The notes under the pieces are model-generated. The model searched no databases. It was not told where the DNA came from and saw nothing but the letters and a program-made list of their open reading frames with translations. Source: Sycobia sp. Sy_11 (Eukaryota > Arthropoda > Insecta > Hymenoptera > Epichrysomallidae). Taken from it: a stretch of 64,000 nt of DNA. Within the stretch, counting starts at the first letter, position 1. Each line of letters starts with the position of its first letter. The position numbers and the translations under genes are program-made. Shown here piece after piece: positions 1 through 12,161 of the stretch. Location: positions 675,501 through 739,500 of the forward strand of contig JACCIC010000053.1 in the NCBI GenBank assembly GCA_018907035.1. The letters run 5' to 3'.

Positions 1-52
1 TTAATTTTTATTGTTATTATATTTCGAAATAATGTGAGGTGAAAAGATTAGA

Positions 53-3000
53 ATGGCGAACAAAAAGGGATCAACTTGGAGAATCGAGTCCGAGATTAAT
101 AAGAACAGGCAGGAAGGCAATTGGAAAAAGGTCATAGATCTTGCGGATCAACTCAAATCACTATATCCTAGCAATGGTTTGTGAAAATATTAACAGATTT
201 TGAGCTATTAAAAAAAATTAAATCTTGTAAAATAAGTTACATGATAATTTCCAAAATCTTACTTTTAAATATAATAATATATTAAATAAATTAAAGTTCT
301 GTGATTTTTGTGATTATTTTTACAAATGTTTTACATTAATATGTTTTGATTTTTAGAATGTTTGGCAAATTTTTTGGGTGGGGAGGCTAGGCTGGAAATC
401 TATTTGGAGCAAACTCCACCAATAGATGTTAATGTATCAAAGGCAAAAACTAATTTGGCAGAAGCAAAAAGGTATCTCTTATCATCTGCCAATGAGAAAG
501 ATAAACAGGTAAATAAATACCCTGCAAAAATGGATTATTCCTTTATTTAATAGTCTATTAACTTCAATGATAAAAAAATTTAATGTCTGTTTTACAAAGA
601 TTAAGAAACCTAAACTTTGAAAATTAATGTCAATAGATAAAAAATTAAGAATTAAATTTATATTAGATTAATACAAATTTATCAAAATATTTGATAATTA
701 TTTATATTTTAGGCACCAGTTGCGTTAGATGCCCAACTTTTACTAGGCAAATTACATTATGCCATGGGAATGTATAATGAATCTTTATTTCATTATGAAG
801 AAGCTGAATTACAATCTCTCAGCGAGAAAAAATTACCTAGTCGTAGTTTACGCATTGCAGCAGAATCTTTTGCAATAAAAGGATTATGTCTTGAAAAACT
901 TCCTCCTACCTCAAAATCAAAGTACAAAATAGCAGAGTGGCAAAGTCAAATGATTAAATGTTTTGAACTTGCCACAAATATAACTTTGGTTTATTTACAA
1001 GAACAAGATAAAATAGCCATACAACAACAAAATGGCACTTTAACAGTAAATAGCAATAATATAGGTATTACTGATTGCAATATTAATATTATTAAATATT
1101 ATAAAGGAGAAATAAATTACTAAATAATAAAAAAATTGATGTTTCAATAATACTAAGATTATGAATTCTGTAGGATCAACATCTCCTCAATCAACTGTTC
1201 ATTCTACAAAACATATAGGACCCATTCTTGAAACTGCCATGCAAAGGGTTCCTATAATACATTTGCAAGCTGGAAATATTCAAGCAGCTATAGATTGCTA
1301 TAGGTAATTTATTTTCAAGTGTACTTATACACAAACATGAACATACCTAATATTTATATTTATATATTATAACATATTTTAGAGGAATGTTAAACTCTCT
1401 TGAAACTACAGGAACTCAAAGTTTAAGATTAACACTAACTCGACAGTTGGCTGAAATTTTAATAAGAGGCCTAAAAGGAATTAATTATAGTGTACCGGAA
1501 TTATTAGGTATCCTATGTTTTACAATTTCTGATATTGATCATGCATTAAGTTAATAACTCATTTATATTTATAATTTTTATCAATTCTTCCTCTTTAGCT
1601 AATCAAAAAGGTACTTCTACTACTACTTCTACTTCTACTTCTACGTCAGAATCCCCTTGGAAGCCAAAACGATATACTGGAACTAATTTATTAGTACCAG
1701 AAAATGAATATGAAGAAATAATTTTATTACTATTAATTAGTGAAGCAATGGCTGTAAGAGATGCTGTTCTAAGCCAATCTCCAGAATTTAAAGAAGCAAG
1801 ACTAAGAGCATTTGAAAATGCTACATCAGTTTATGATCTTCTCACTGTTGTTATGGTTAGATGGAGCCAAGTGGAACTTTTACATGATGTAATTTATTTC
1901 TTACTGAAAAGGAATTATTATTTAATAAATTATTTAATCTCTATCTATATTTATATTTCAGTCATTTGAGAAAGCTATGAAATTTTCACATGGAGAGGTG
2001 CATGTTTGGACACAATATGCTTTGTGTTTAATAAGTTTAGGGAAATATGTTCATGGTTATGCTGTTCTAGAAAAGGCTATAAAACTTGCTCCACAAAAAG
2101 TGGCACCTTGTCTTTTAGCAGCAAGATTATGTTATGAACATTTAAACAAAGTATATTTTATTTTTATTCTTAAATACAAGTTGATAAATCAGACCTTATC
2201 AAATAAATTTTTATTATTGTAGACAGTACAAGGAATTGAATGGAGTCAGAAGGCATTACAACGAGAAATTGCTAATCCACAGAGTCTTCTATCTCGATGT
2301 CATCTTTATATTGGAATTGGAAATAGTATGTTATGTATGAACACGAACGTTAAACAAGACAAAAAAAAACATGGTTCAAGCGCCCTTGATTCTTTTACCA
2401 AGTATGATTTAAAAAAAAAAACATTTAATTTAAATTTGATTTAACTGAAATTTTACAAATTTTTTTAGAGCTCAACAATGTGATCCAAATGACCACTTAG
2501 CTGAATATTATTTAGCTTATGAATATGCACTGAATAGACAAATGACAGATGCAATGACACATATAAAAATTGCTCTAAGTTTAAGAGCAGAACACATTCC
2601 ATCATTGCATTTATTAGCATTAATACTTACAGCACAGAAACAATATTCAGAAGCTATGCATTTAATAAACAGTATATTGGAAGAATATCCAGATAATTTC
2701 AATATTTTGTACTTAAAAGCAAATTTAGAACTGCACACTGTTAGTGAACAAGCTCTACTTACAATCAAGCATATGCTATTCTTATGGAAAAATTTATATG
2801 AAGATCAAACAAACATTGATATTAATGAACAACAAAGTGAAAAACGGAGTGAAACTAGAAGTGTCTTCCAAATGTATACTTCAGAAATGTCTGATAAAGA
2901 TTCTAGTAAGAATATTCAAGATTTCAGTATTAACTTATATATATGATTTTAATACTTTGTTATAAAAATTATAAAAATAAAAAATTAATTATAATGAAAT

Positions 3001-3828
3001 AAATGATTACAATCTTTTTAGATTCTATTCATGCACAATCTCTTGCTGCATCAAAAATTGAACAAGCATTATCAGAAGTTGCATCTTCTCTCAGTTCCTT
3101 TATTCCTAAGCCTGGACCACAGCGAGCATGGTCACTGCAGTTACAAGTTTGGTTGCTACTAGCTGAAGTCTTCCTTGTTCTAGATCACCCGAAAGAAGCA
3201 GCTCTATCAATTCAAGAAGCATCAAACATATTCCCAATGAGTCATCACATTATGTACATGGTAATTTAATAATATATTTTATTAAAAAATTTACTTTATA
3301 ATAAAGTATATTTTCATTTCAGAAAGGTTTATTACATGAATATACAATGGAATATGCAAAAGCAAAAGAATGTTATCTAAATGCAATTGCGATCAATCCC
3401 TCGCATGTAAAAAGTCTTCAACATCTGGTAATTAATTCTAATCATTTAAAAATTTTATGAGCTTTTTTTTATATAAATTATAAATATTACTAGCAAATTC
3501 TTTGCCTCTGTCTAATTTGTCAATGTTTTAGGGCTTAGTATATCATTATCTTGGAATGCACACAATAGCTGAAAAAACTTTAAGGGATACGGCAAAAATT
3601 GATCCAATGTCTCCTGTAACTTGGTAAACTTTTAGTATTTTGTTAAATAAATAATATATTTTTTTAATTTAATTTGATATATTTTTTATTGTCAGGTATA
3701 ATTTAGGAAGAGTTTTGGAATCGTTGGAAGAATTTGAAGGAGCAAGTGATTGTATGGTAACTGCTTTGGAAGTAGAAATGTACAGTCCTATTCTTCCAAT
3801 TTCATCTATACCTGTAATTTATGAATAA
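53..3828 (+). CDS. Ttc7: TTC7, scaffold of the PI4KIIIalpha complex
   Basis: TTC7 is the tetratricopeptide scaffold that, with EFR3 and FAM126/hyccin, holds PI 4-kinase IIIalpha at the plasma membrane. Thirteen exons join in phase: 53-176, 357-508, 713-1064, 1174-1303, 1383-1507, 1599-1888, 1962-2150, 2223-2401, 2469-2905, 3022-3260, 3323-3427, 3532-3623, 3696-3828. They total 2547 nt, or 848 residues, close to the family length. The start ATG at 53 opens MANKKGSTWRIESEIN, matching the TTC7 N-terminus. TPR-like helices are plain in WTQYALCLISLGKYVHGYAV, in AEYYLAYEYALNRQMTDAM and in the C-terminal KGLLHEYTMEYAKAKECY. A Ser/Thr-rich linker encoded near 1612-1650 is probably disordered. Introns are short (57-205 nt) with GT-AG ends. 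Only 52 bp of 5' flank is in the window. The gene converges on Hsf. Identity is recognised from sequence; function is family knowledge. Confidence 0.93.
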
Positions 3829-4201
3829 AATGTGTAAATGTATAATTGATTTATGAAAGAATTTTAGAATGTTAGAACAATTATGAACTTGATTAGTGCT
3901 AATAATGTTGTATAATCATATTGTTAAAATTCTTCTTATTTTAATTTTTCATATGGGTGTAAAATAATCATAGTAAATGTTTATATTGTACAAATTACGA
4001 TATTATATGTAATTAAAGTTTAATAAAAGTTATTGTTAATTAAACGAAGTAATTTATAAGAATTAATAACTATTAATTATTTACTAATTTATTTTTATAT
4101 CTGTAATTGATATAGTAACTATAGAATTAAGAAATTAGATAAATTTATAACTATATACATCCTTTTAAGAAGTTGCTAAATTTTCTCTCACTTTTTCTTT
4201 A
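3829..4201 (+). other. TTC7 3' UTR and downstream AT-rich spacer
   Basis: AT-rich noncoding sequence after the TTC7 stop. An AATAAA at 4022-4027 is a plausible polyadenylation signal; another AATAAA at 3824-3829 overlaps the stop codon. No other feature is seen before the repeated sequence that starts at 4202. Confidence 0.5.
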
Positions 4202-4296
4202 TTAATTAAAATAAATGTTTGCCTAATTACATTTTTAAAACCTTATTTATACTTCAATTGTTAAAACTAGATAAAGTATAAAGAAATTATTCTATT
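4202..4296. repeat. Left copy of a 95-bp direct repeat flanking the piggyBac element
   Basis: A 95-bp host-like AT-rich segment beginning TTAATTAAAATAAATGTTTG. It recurs at 6941-7035 with only two differences by eye. The right copy begins with the TTAA that directly follows the transposon's right end. A piggyBac insertion should duplicate only TTAA, so this longer duplication is unusual. Confidence 0.9.
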
Positions 4297-4795
4297 ACCC
4301 ACATCTGGTTTTTTTTATTTATTGAGTAGTAGTATAATTGAGATCAATCCAAACCGAATCCATATAATAAATAAACATAAACAGAAACTATTTGGGCTAT
4401 TACTATGACATATGGATCAGTAGAGAAATCTTAAATGGAAATCGGAGCAGAGGTTTCGAGCGCACAGCAGGTACCGCACGGTCAGTTTTCATGTTTAATG
4501 GGTAAGCAGCTGCTCGCAATCTTAATAGTGGTGGTAGTAGGGTAGCCTACCTGCGTTACTATAGCACTGGGGCCTTTGGGACTTTGGAAGTTGGGACAGC
4601 TGCGGCTCAGTTCGGAGTGTCTAGTCGAAGGGGAAAGACGTATATAGCAACGAGAGCCGACTGTGCCGTGGAGCATCAAGCCGCCCCTACGCAGAATATT
4701 CATCGACGCCTAACGTCATTTCAGTTTTGAACGTTGTTATAATTAATTCAGTGTTATTGAGTGATTTGTGTAGAAGATATTCATCATCTATCATC

Positions 4796-6566
4796 ATGCA
4801 AAACCATTTATCACGTCATGAATTTTCAAGGTAAGACTTATTTTGGAGCATACTTTCACAGTCGCATTTTCTTCCATTTTTGCCACAGATGCTGACAAAG
4901 AAGTCAATTTTTCACGTGCCAGGAAAACGGTTTATTTGAATAATATACTCCGAGATTACGAGAACAGTTCGGAATACGATGACGACAGTGTGGACGAGGA
5001 CTGGCTACCGCAAAGCACTTTGGATACGGTGTCGGATTCAGACGCCGCATTGGCAGCGAAACGTCCGGAGGTGAGGGAGCGAGCAGCTCCAGTTCTAACG
5101 AAAGTGAAAGCGAGGGCGAAGGTGCAGCGTCAGGTATGGCGACGTGGGGGCAAGAGGCCGGTACGGAAACGCTCCAAGAATACATTGCAAAAGATAAAAC
5201 GATTTGGAGCAAGACGCCGCCCGATGTTCATCAAGCCGCTTCTCATAATGTTCTCCACCAAAGAAGCGGTCCGGCTAGATCGACAGAAACATTATCGGTA
5301 GTTGACACTTTCAAAAATATTATATCAGTTGAAATAGTAGATCTCATAGTTCGTTATACAAATCAAAAGGCAAAGCGTGTGTATGATACTTATAACTCAA
5401 CGAATCGACTAAAATCGACTAAACTCGACTATATTACGATTTATTCGTTTTGATAATGAAAATACGCGCCAAGCACGAGCGCAAGAGGATAAAGCTGCTC
5501 CTATTCGTGACATATGGACGATGCTCAATGCAAATTTGGCTAAAATATATAAACCAACAGAGAACTTAATTATCAATGAGCAGCTTTATCCTTTTCGCGG
5601 TCACACCAGCATCAAAATTTGCTGGGTTTGCGACGCTGTAACGCGTTTCCTTTGTTTGGAATTATTTATACTGGTAAAGTGGGCAATGTTCGCGAGAAAA
5701 ACCAAGGAGAGAGAGTCGTGAAGGAACTTGTAACTCAGTTCAAAAATAGTGGAAGAAATATTACGATGGACAATTTTTTTACTACCTTGTCTCTTGCTAA
5801 ACATTTGTTATCATGGAGATTGACAATCACTGGTACTTTGAAAAAAAATAAGCCTTACATTCCTAAAGAAATGGCTCCTAATAAATCTCGAGAACAATAG
5901 TCTTCTCTTTTTGGTTTTCATGAACGTAACGTTACTATTTGCTCATATGTATCGAAAAAGAAAAAAGCTGTTATCTTACTTTCTACTATGCACTCCGATA
6001 CTGCTGTGAATGATGACGAGCAAAAGCCACACATGATTACTTATTATAATAAATACAAAGCTGGTGTTGATATAATGGATCAGATGGTAGGCAGATATAG
6101 CACTCACAGACGCACTCAGAGGTGGCCACTCGCTTTGTTTTTTAACATTTTAGAGATTGCTGCACTTGCAGCGTATATAGTTTACTATGAAAACAATAAT
6201 ATGATCAGGAAAAAGACCCATCAGCGTCGTATTTTTTTACATCAATTGAGTGAAGAACTATGTAAGCCTTCGATTGAAGACCGCTCTTCAAACAATCAAA
6301 TCATGCGCCACCACTGAACGAAGAATGCAGTCGAGGACATACTCGTAGTTCACGTCGGTCCTGTGCCTGCCGCTAAAAGAGATGATGAGCCTCGCGATAC
6401 TACTGGTAGATTGAAAGGATTTAAAGTAACAGGCTCTTGTCATCTTTGCTATAGATTGACAATTAAAAGACGTAGAAAGACCAGAAAAAGTTGCGTAGAA
6501 TGTCAGAAACCCGTATGCGATGAACATTCTTCAACAAAAGTATTGTGCTCTGATTGCGTTGACTAA
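4796..6566 (+). pseudogene. piggyBac-like transposase, broken
   Basis: Fragments of one piggyBac transposase appear in order. An acidic N-terminal piece (from about 4890, SSEYDDDSVDEDWLP) is followed, after a frame change near 5130, by PPDVHQAASHNVL and TETLSVVDTFKNIIS. A further frame change with apparent internal deletion near 5430-5450 leads to FDNENTRQARAQ and the IINEQLYPFRG segment. The three catalytic aspartates are present: GAC at 5632 (WVCDA), GAC at 5769 (MDNFF) and GAT at 6069 (AGVDIMDQM). A frameshift lies near 5643, and in-frame stops are at 5898-5900 and 6315-6317. The C-terminal Cys/His zinc-binding domain (CHLCYR ... CVECQKPVCDEH ... CSDC) ends at the TAA by 6566. The original start is uncertain; an ATG at 4796 is a candidate but does not connect cleanly. 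Not functional as it stands. Confidence 0.9.
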
Positions 6567-6723
6567 ATGTAAAATTATTCATTTTCAACATTGGAATTAA
6601 TAAATTACGTTTAACTTAATAACTAGTTTAATTATTTATTTATAAACCTGTATTATATAATTATCATATTTTTAATTAACATTGCTCATTTCCAAGTTAA
6701 TACGTCACTTATTTTCTAGTCGG

Positions 6724-6929
6724 TACCCGGGTACCCGGTTGTCCCCCAGAGCTACTTTTTGCAACAGCTGAATTTTCATTAACAAAAAATTTTTTTTATA
6801 CATCTAATATAGCCAAAAGCTTCTAAAAACGTTAAATCGTGGGGATACGGAGCCTCAGATCGTAAAAAAAAATTTTCAAAGAGTAATGGATAAAAATGTA
6901 ACGCTGTGGATACCCGGGTACCCGGTTGT
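6724..6929 (+). repeat. Subterminal direct repeats of the piggyBac right end
   Basis: The 19-mer TACCCGGGTACCCGGTTGT occurs at 6724-6742 and exactly again at 6911-6929, the second copy 11 bp inside the element's right tip. Each contains the palindrome TACCCGGGTA. Repeats of this kind near piggyBac ends are probable transposase binding sites. No matching copy was found at the left end. Confidence 0.85.
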
Positions 6930-6940
6930 TCACATAAGGG

Positions 6941-7035
6941 TTAATTAAAATAAATGTTTGCTTAATTACATTTTTAAAACCTTATTTATACTTAAATTGT
7001 TAAAACTAGATAAAGTATAAAGAAATTATTCTATT
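6941..7035. repeat. Right copy of the 95-bp direct repeat
   Basis: It begins with TTAA directly after the piggyBac right terminus and matches 4202-4296 at 93 of 95 positions by eye. After it, the flank continues CTATAAAATTATT, which differs from what follows the left copy. Confidence 0.9.
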
Positions 7036-10000
7036 CTATAAAATTATTTCTTATTTTACTTAATCTTAATACAATTATTATAGTTATTGTAATCAAATAA
7101 CAAAAAAAAGCTATTAAAATTATTTCCATTCAAAAGATTCATGATCATTTGCTTTTCTTTTTTCGTTAGTCTTATTCTCTTCATTTTTATATTATAAAGG
7201 TTAACTTTAACCAGAATTTTCAAAGTACTTTACTAGAAATACTTTAAAAAATCTATATGGACTATAACTGATTAACAACACATTTATCATTAACAAAAGT
7301 TTTTCGATTACAGGATTTTGTACTCTTCATAATCGAGTAAATTATTGATATATACAAACACTATAAACTTTTTTGAAAATCTGAAAAAATTTTTAATAAT
7401 TAATATACTGAAATATAAGAATAAAACAAAAAAGGTAATAAAATTATTCAATTTTAATATTTAAACAAATAGGTATTTCTTGGTTTTATTTATATTAAAG
7501 GATCATGTAGTATTACTCATTCATATTAGAATTTTTATGTATTATCTTTATAATTTATGCATTTAACAAGTTAAGAAATTTCATTTTGTTTTTATCTGCT
7601 TTATTAACAAAAACTATTTTATACTTTTATTTAATTTTATATGCCATGCAATATTCTATTAAATATAAGTAAAAGTTTTATAGTCTTTTCAACACAAATA
7701 ACAATAAATAAATGAAAAATTCTTTATACTTATTTTAAAATATTGGTATTGTTTGATTATTAATTGTCTTAAAATAAAACTGCCAAGTTAAAATGTAAAC
7801 ATTTAAAAAATTCATATGCTATATTTATTAAAATATATACTAAAAACATTCTTTTTACAAACTACAACGCTTTCAAATTTATCAATCATGATAAAAACAA
7901 ATTTTAGAGGTTTGTGAAATAATAGATTTTAACTTATTCTTTTCAATATGTAATATTAAAATAAATTTCTAAAAAATATATAAACAATACATATTTTAAA
8001 TCTCAAATAGAAAATTAAAAATATATTCAGTACAATGAATTCAAAGGAATTCAGGAAAATTTAATCTTTTTTATGCATAGAAATTTTTTTTACAAATTTT
8101 GAACTTATATATTTTACCACAAACTTCTAATTTTGTTTACAATCCACTACAGTTATATCTACTTACATAATTGCTAAATTATCTTATTATTTTTTGCAAA
8201 TATTTTGTGGAACATTAGTTACTTTTGGTTTTAAAATTCAAAACACAATTTTAATAATTGAGCACCTTACCATTAAATCATTCAATATATATTTATATAT
8301 AAATGAATCAATTCATCAAAATAAACTTGTAAATTTCAATATTATAAGAATATTTAATAAAACTGCTGTATTGTTTTTCTTATTAAATCATTATAATGGT
8401 ACTAAGTACATATATAAATTGAATGCTTCAAGTCTAGAAATGAGTACAATTACAAAATAATTAATATTCTTTGTATAAATATTTCTTATTGATAACACCA
8501 ACATTTTCTATTAATATTCAATGTATTTCATACAATAATCCAGATAAAAGTAATATTTGTCAGTACTGTAAAACAATTTTAAAACACATTAACATAAAAT
8601 CTAATATATTATTTAGTTTTTATTATTTCAGAATTTTTTTTTCATTGCTTGTTTTGGATTTTAACTATAAAAATTGCAAAAAAATATTTATTGTAATTCT
8701 ACTGTAGTTACTTTTTAAACCAAATTAGCATCTTTTATAGTATACCATAATAATTTCATTAATATGAATAATTTCCTTTAATGGCATTGCAATATTCTAA
8801 AACGAAAAGTTCAATAGATGATTATTGCATAAATCAACATTTTTAATTATGTAATATATAGACAGACATAAAATTTTAAATAAAGTCAAGATAAAATTGA
8901 GTAATTTGAATATGGCAAGACAAAATTGACTTATCAAATCAAATTATAATTGAGAATAAATATCTTGGTCCGTTTAGAATGTTTTATAGTGCAAATAGTA
9001 CATTTATTATATATTTTAGTTATTTTTCTAGTAAAATATAATTGTAAAAAAAATTAGTTTTATATATAAATTTTCATATGAAAAATTGGGATTTGATAAA
9101 AATGTATGCTATATTTCTATTCAATTTGAGTTATACAATGTCTATATTTTGATTTGATAAAACTTTCTTCTTTTCTTTAATTATTTTTTTAATTATTTTT
9201 TGTCTGCACTTAAAACATCTCTACTTATAGTTAAACGTTTCATTTTATGAAAATTAACGCATACAAATGAACAGATTGAAAAATATATTACAATTTAAAT
9301 AAAAGAAACAATTTTTGCAGCTTAAAAAAATGTATGCTTTTGTAGATACATGGAATTTCTTCTGTCACCAAACTAAAAAGAAACAGAAAAAGAAAATTAT
9401 TAGTACAAATTTGCTTTCCAAGTATTTATATTATTTGGGTATCACATAAAACATTCAATTTTTAATAGATATTTTTAAGTAAAAAGTTTATATAAATGAG
9501 TGGCTGAGAAAGAATTGCAGAAAAAAAGTCAAAAGTTATTCATCTGATTAGAGATAAAAATTATAGTTACTTTTGTTTTTTTAACTAATTAATTAATTAG
9601 AAAATTAATATAATAGTTTTTAACATATACATACTCTTTTCTCGATAAAAAATTATTAAGAAAATTTTGTTGTTACTTGGAATCCCTGAAAGGTGAAAAC
9701 AATATGACTGATGCTTGGTATAAATTAAATAAAAATTTTTATGTAGGATGATGGTATCGTTCGTACAAAAATTGTTTGTAACAAGATATCGTTTATTTTG
9801 TTCAAACGATTATAACTCAAATCTTAATGACTAACTTTTTTCAACGAATCAATTACAAAATAAAAATATATAATATCGTAAATGAATTTCGATTTTCGAA
9901 TGTACGTTACAAAATATAAAAATACTTAATCGATGATTTATTATAATAAATTAGATTATAAGTCGAAGAATTATAAAATAAAATTTACAATTTTTGATAT

Positions 10001-11099
10001 CAAAGATTTGTATTGACAAAGAAACTGAGACGAGTCATTAACAACTTTATTTTAGTTTATAAATCTTTAATTTATTTAAAAACCTATGCAAGGCATATAA
10101 AAATATGTATTATGCAATGCAGATTGAGAGTACTACATTTGATAAATAAGCTTCTTTTAGCACTTAAAACCTGTCAGTCTTTAAAAAATTTAGAGAATAA
10201 AACGATATTATGATTATTTCTTTAATTATAAAAAATGTTTAAGGTGAATCACATGTTTTAAAAATTATTTCTAATGATTTTATACACTGTTTGATAATTT
10301 TGTTAAAACAAATAAAATGTGTATAATGTGAATTTAAATATCTTGTTGTTAAAAGCAAATGGTACATGAAAATTGTAGTCGAGGGATTACAACAACGTTT
10401 TTTATATAACAATATTACAACTGAACTATATAGAAAACATTTTAATAAATTTATCTTTATATTTGAAATAAATTACAAATTCATGACTATTTTTTAATTT
10501 TTAATAACATAATATTTGTGATAAAAAAAGTCGATAAGCTTTTTTTAAATTAATAAACAGTAAAAAGTTATTGAAGATTAAATGATTATACTTCTGTTAC
10601 AAAAAACTTTGCCGTTTAATTACTAATTTAAGACAATATTTGCAGTATCAATGTTATCTCTTATTTAAAAGCACAGTTTATGTAAGTTGCGACTAAATAA
10701 CTTAATTATTGTAAAGAAACATAACATGTGAGATTCAAACATAGTATTAATTTTGTGATGCTGTTGCAATTACTCGATTTCAATTTTATTTGTATTATTA
10801 TTTAATTTTTAATGGCTAAACAATACTGGGCTATGACTTCATATGTATACATTATATGTATGTATATAAATATACAAATTACAAATTCTTGTAAAATTCA
10901 TAGTCATGACGAAACTAATACAAATTATTGTTAATTACAAGTTCAGTAAGTCAATAAATTTGGCAATAAGGCCAAATAGTAGAATAGCAGTATAATCCTC
11001 AGATATTTTATCTGCTACTACTGTAACAACTACAGAGATTCTCTCATTGTAGGTACATTTTTGGTTTTAACAATATTACTATTCAAAATAATGATGTTC
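7036..11099. other. AT-rich region, possible long Hsf 3' UTR
   Basis: About 4 kb of very AT-rich DNA with no coding signal I can support. Open frames near 8194-8707 and 10013-10213 have low-complexity Ile/Phe/Lys/Asn composition and no homology I recognise. Because the last Hsf exon begins at 11221 on the - strand, part of this block is probably Hsf 3' UTR. I could not place its polyadenylation site. Confidence 0.4.
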
Positions 11100-11221
11100 T
11101 CAATCCGATTCTTTATGCCTTTGTTTAGTCGTGCAGAAAAGCGCACATAGCTGTGAAACGACCCAGATACAAGTAAGCATAGCGAGAACCAGGATATCGA
11201 GACACGGAGTTACATTCGGTC
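11100..11221 (-). CDS. Hsf: Hsf terminal exon: alternative C-terminus with predicted membrane anchor, or 3' UTR
   Basis: A strong acceptor (CTTTTACAG) precedes position 11221. The last canonical coding exon ends with a strong GTAAGT donor at 12141-12136, only 20 nt past its stop, so a downstream exon is expected and this fits. When the canonical last exon is included, this exon is 3' UTR. If it is skipped, the exon ending at 15224 (one leftover G) joins in phase and gives GPNVTPCLDILVLAMLTC, then IWVVSQLCALFC, then TTKQRHKESD and a TGA at 11102-11100. That is a sequon, about 22 hydrophobic residues and a short basic-polar tail, like a tail anchor; the isoform would have 663 residues. Composition is more GC-rich than its surroundings. 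The alternative is plain 3' UTR that happens to be open. The splice is inferred. Confidence 0.55.
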
Positions 11222-11472
11222 CTGTAAAAGAATTTTGTACGAATGATTTATTTTTAAATAAAAGCGATTGAATTTAGCAAATAAATTTTTTTGAATGAAC
11301 AAAATTGAGTTTACTGAATTTTTAGATCATCAAATATGCAAATCTTGAGAGGAGGTACTGCGATCCAACTTTAAATTTGCCCCTAATTTTAAGTTAAAAT
11401 TTTTGCTTCAGTTTTGATTAATAATTTTTTTTATTTTATATTGGTTCTTATGTTGTAAAATAAAAATAATTG

Positions 11473-11946
11473 AAGGGGTAACACAATTGTTCTATTATCA
11501 AAAAATCGATTTTTAGTTTAAATAAGGCTTTAGTGTAATAAAAATTCCAACTGGTTCTATAACGAAAAGAAGCAAAAAAAATAATTCTGGTTTCTTTTAG
11601 CCTACCAGTTCTATACAAATAGATAAATTGTTAATATTATATTTTTTATTTTCAGTTAACATTCTTATGTATATAATACATAGATAACGTTCGTTATTTT
11701 TTGTTTCAGATTTTATAATTTACAAAAAATCCGTCCTATTTAAAATAAGGCGATTCAAAAAATTAGTTTTCTTTATCCAGTATTTTGTAAAAAAATTATA
11801 ATATTTTTTTTTAACTTCATTGTGAATTATATACATATTCAATAGATCCTATAAAAAAATTCGATCGTTTTTTCCATACTCGCGTAAAAAAAAAACTTCT
11901 ACAAAATTAGATCCATATTACGACTGCTACAGTGGTGTTACCCCTT
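11473..11946. mobile_element. Possible short MITE-like insertion
   Basis: AAGGGGTAACAC at 11473-11484 is repeated as its exact reverse complement at 11935-11946, enclosing 474 bp of AT-rich noncoding sequence. The right tip is next to TTAA and the left to TTGA, which would suit a TTAA-type target duplication. Interior sequences beyond the 12 bp do not pair obviously. It lies in the intron between the last two Hsf exons. Confidence 0.35.
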
Positions 11947-12161
11947 AATTTAAAATCAGTAAAAAGTTTAATTGCTGAACCTCACCAATATGATAAAATA
12001 AAATTTAAACAATTATAAATTTCTAATTAGTTTAAACATTAGTTAAAATTATTCAAAAGATAATAGTTTTTCTTTCTTAAATAAAGGACAATGTCTTCTA
12101 AGAAATAAATTGCAAATTTAATTTGGACATCACTGACTTACCAACGCAACTCGAAAAGAGT

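Larger units (their letters stand above)
4297..6940 (+). mobile_element. Decayed piggyBac-family DNA transposon
   Basis: About 2.6 kb between the two 95-bp repeats. The right end is intact-looking: it finishes ...CACATAAGGG and is followed by TTAA, the piggyBac target site. The left end should be a reverse complement of this; around 4296 only a weak match (TTACCCACATCTGG) is visible, so the left terminus is lost or badly decayed. The interior holds a piggyBac transposase pseudogene in the + orientation. A moderately GC-rich leader (about 4440-4720) precedes it and may be its promoter or 5' UTR. The element fills the gap between the 3' ends of TTC7 and Hsf. Confidence 0.85.

Noticed and set aside
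8194..8707. Two + strand open frames as small genes
   Set aside because: Extreme Ile/Phe/Asn/Lys composition expected of AT-rich noncoding DNA; no recognisable domain.
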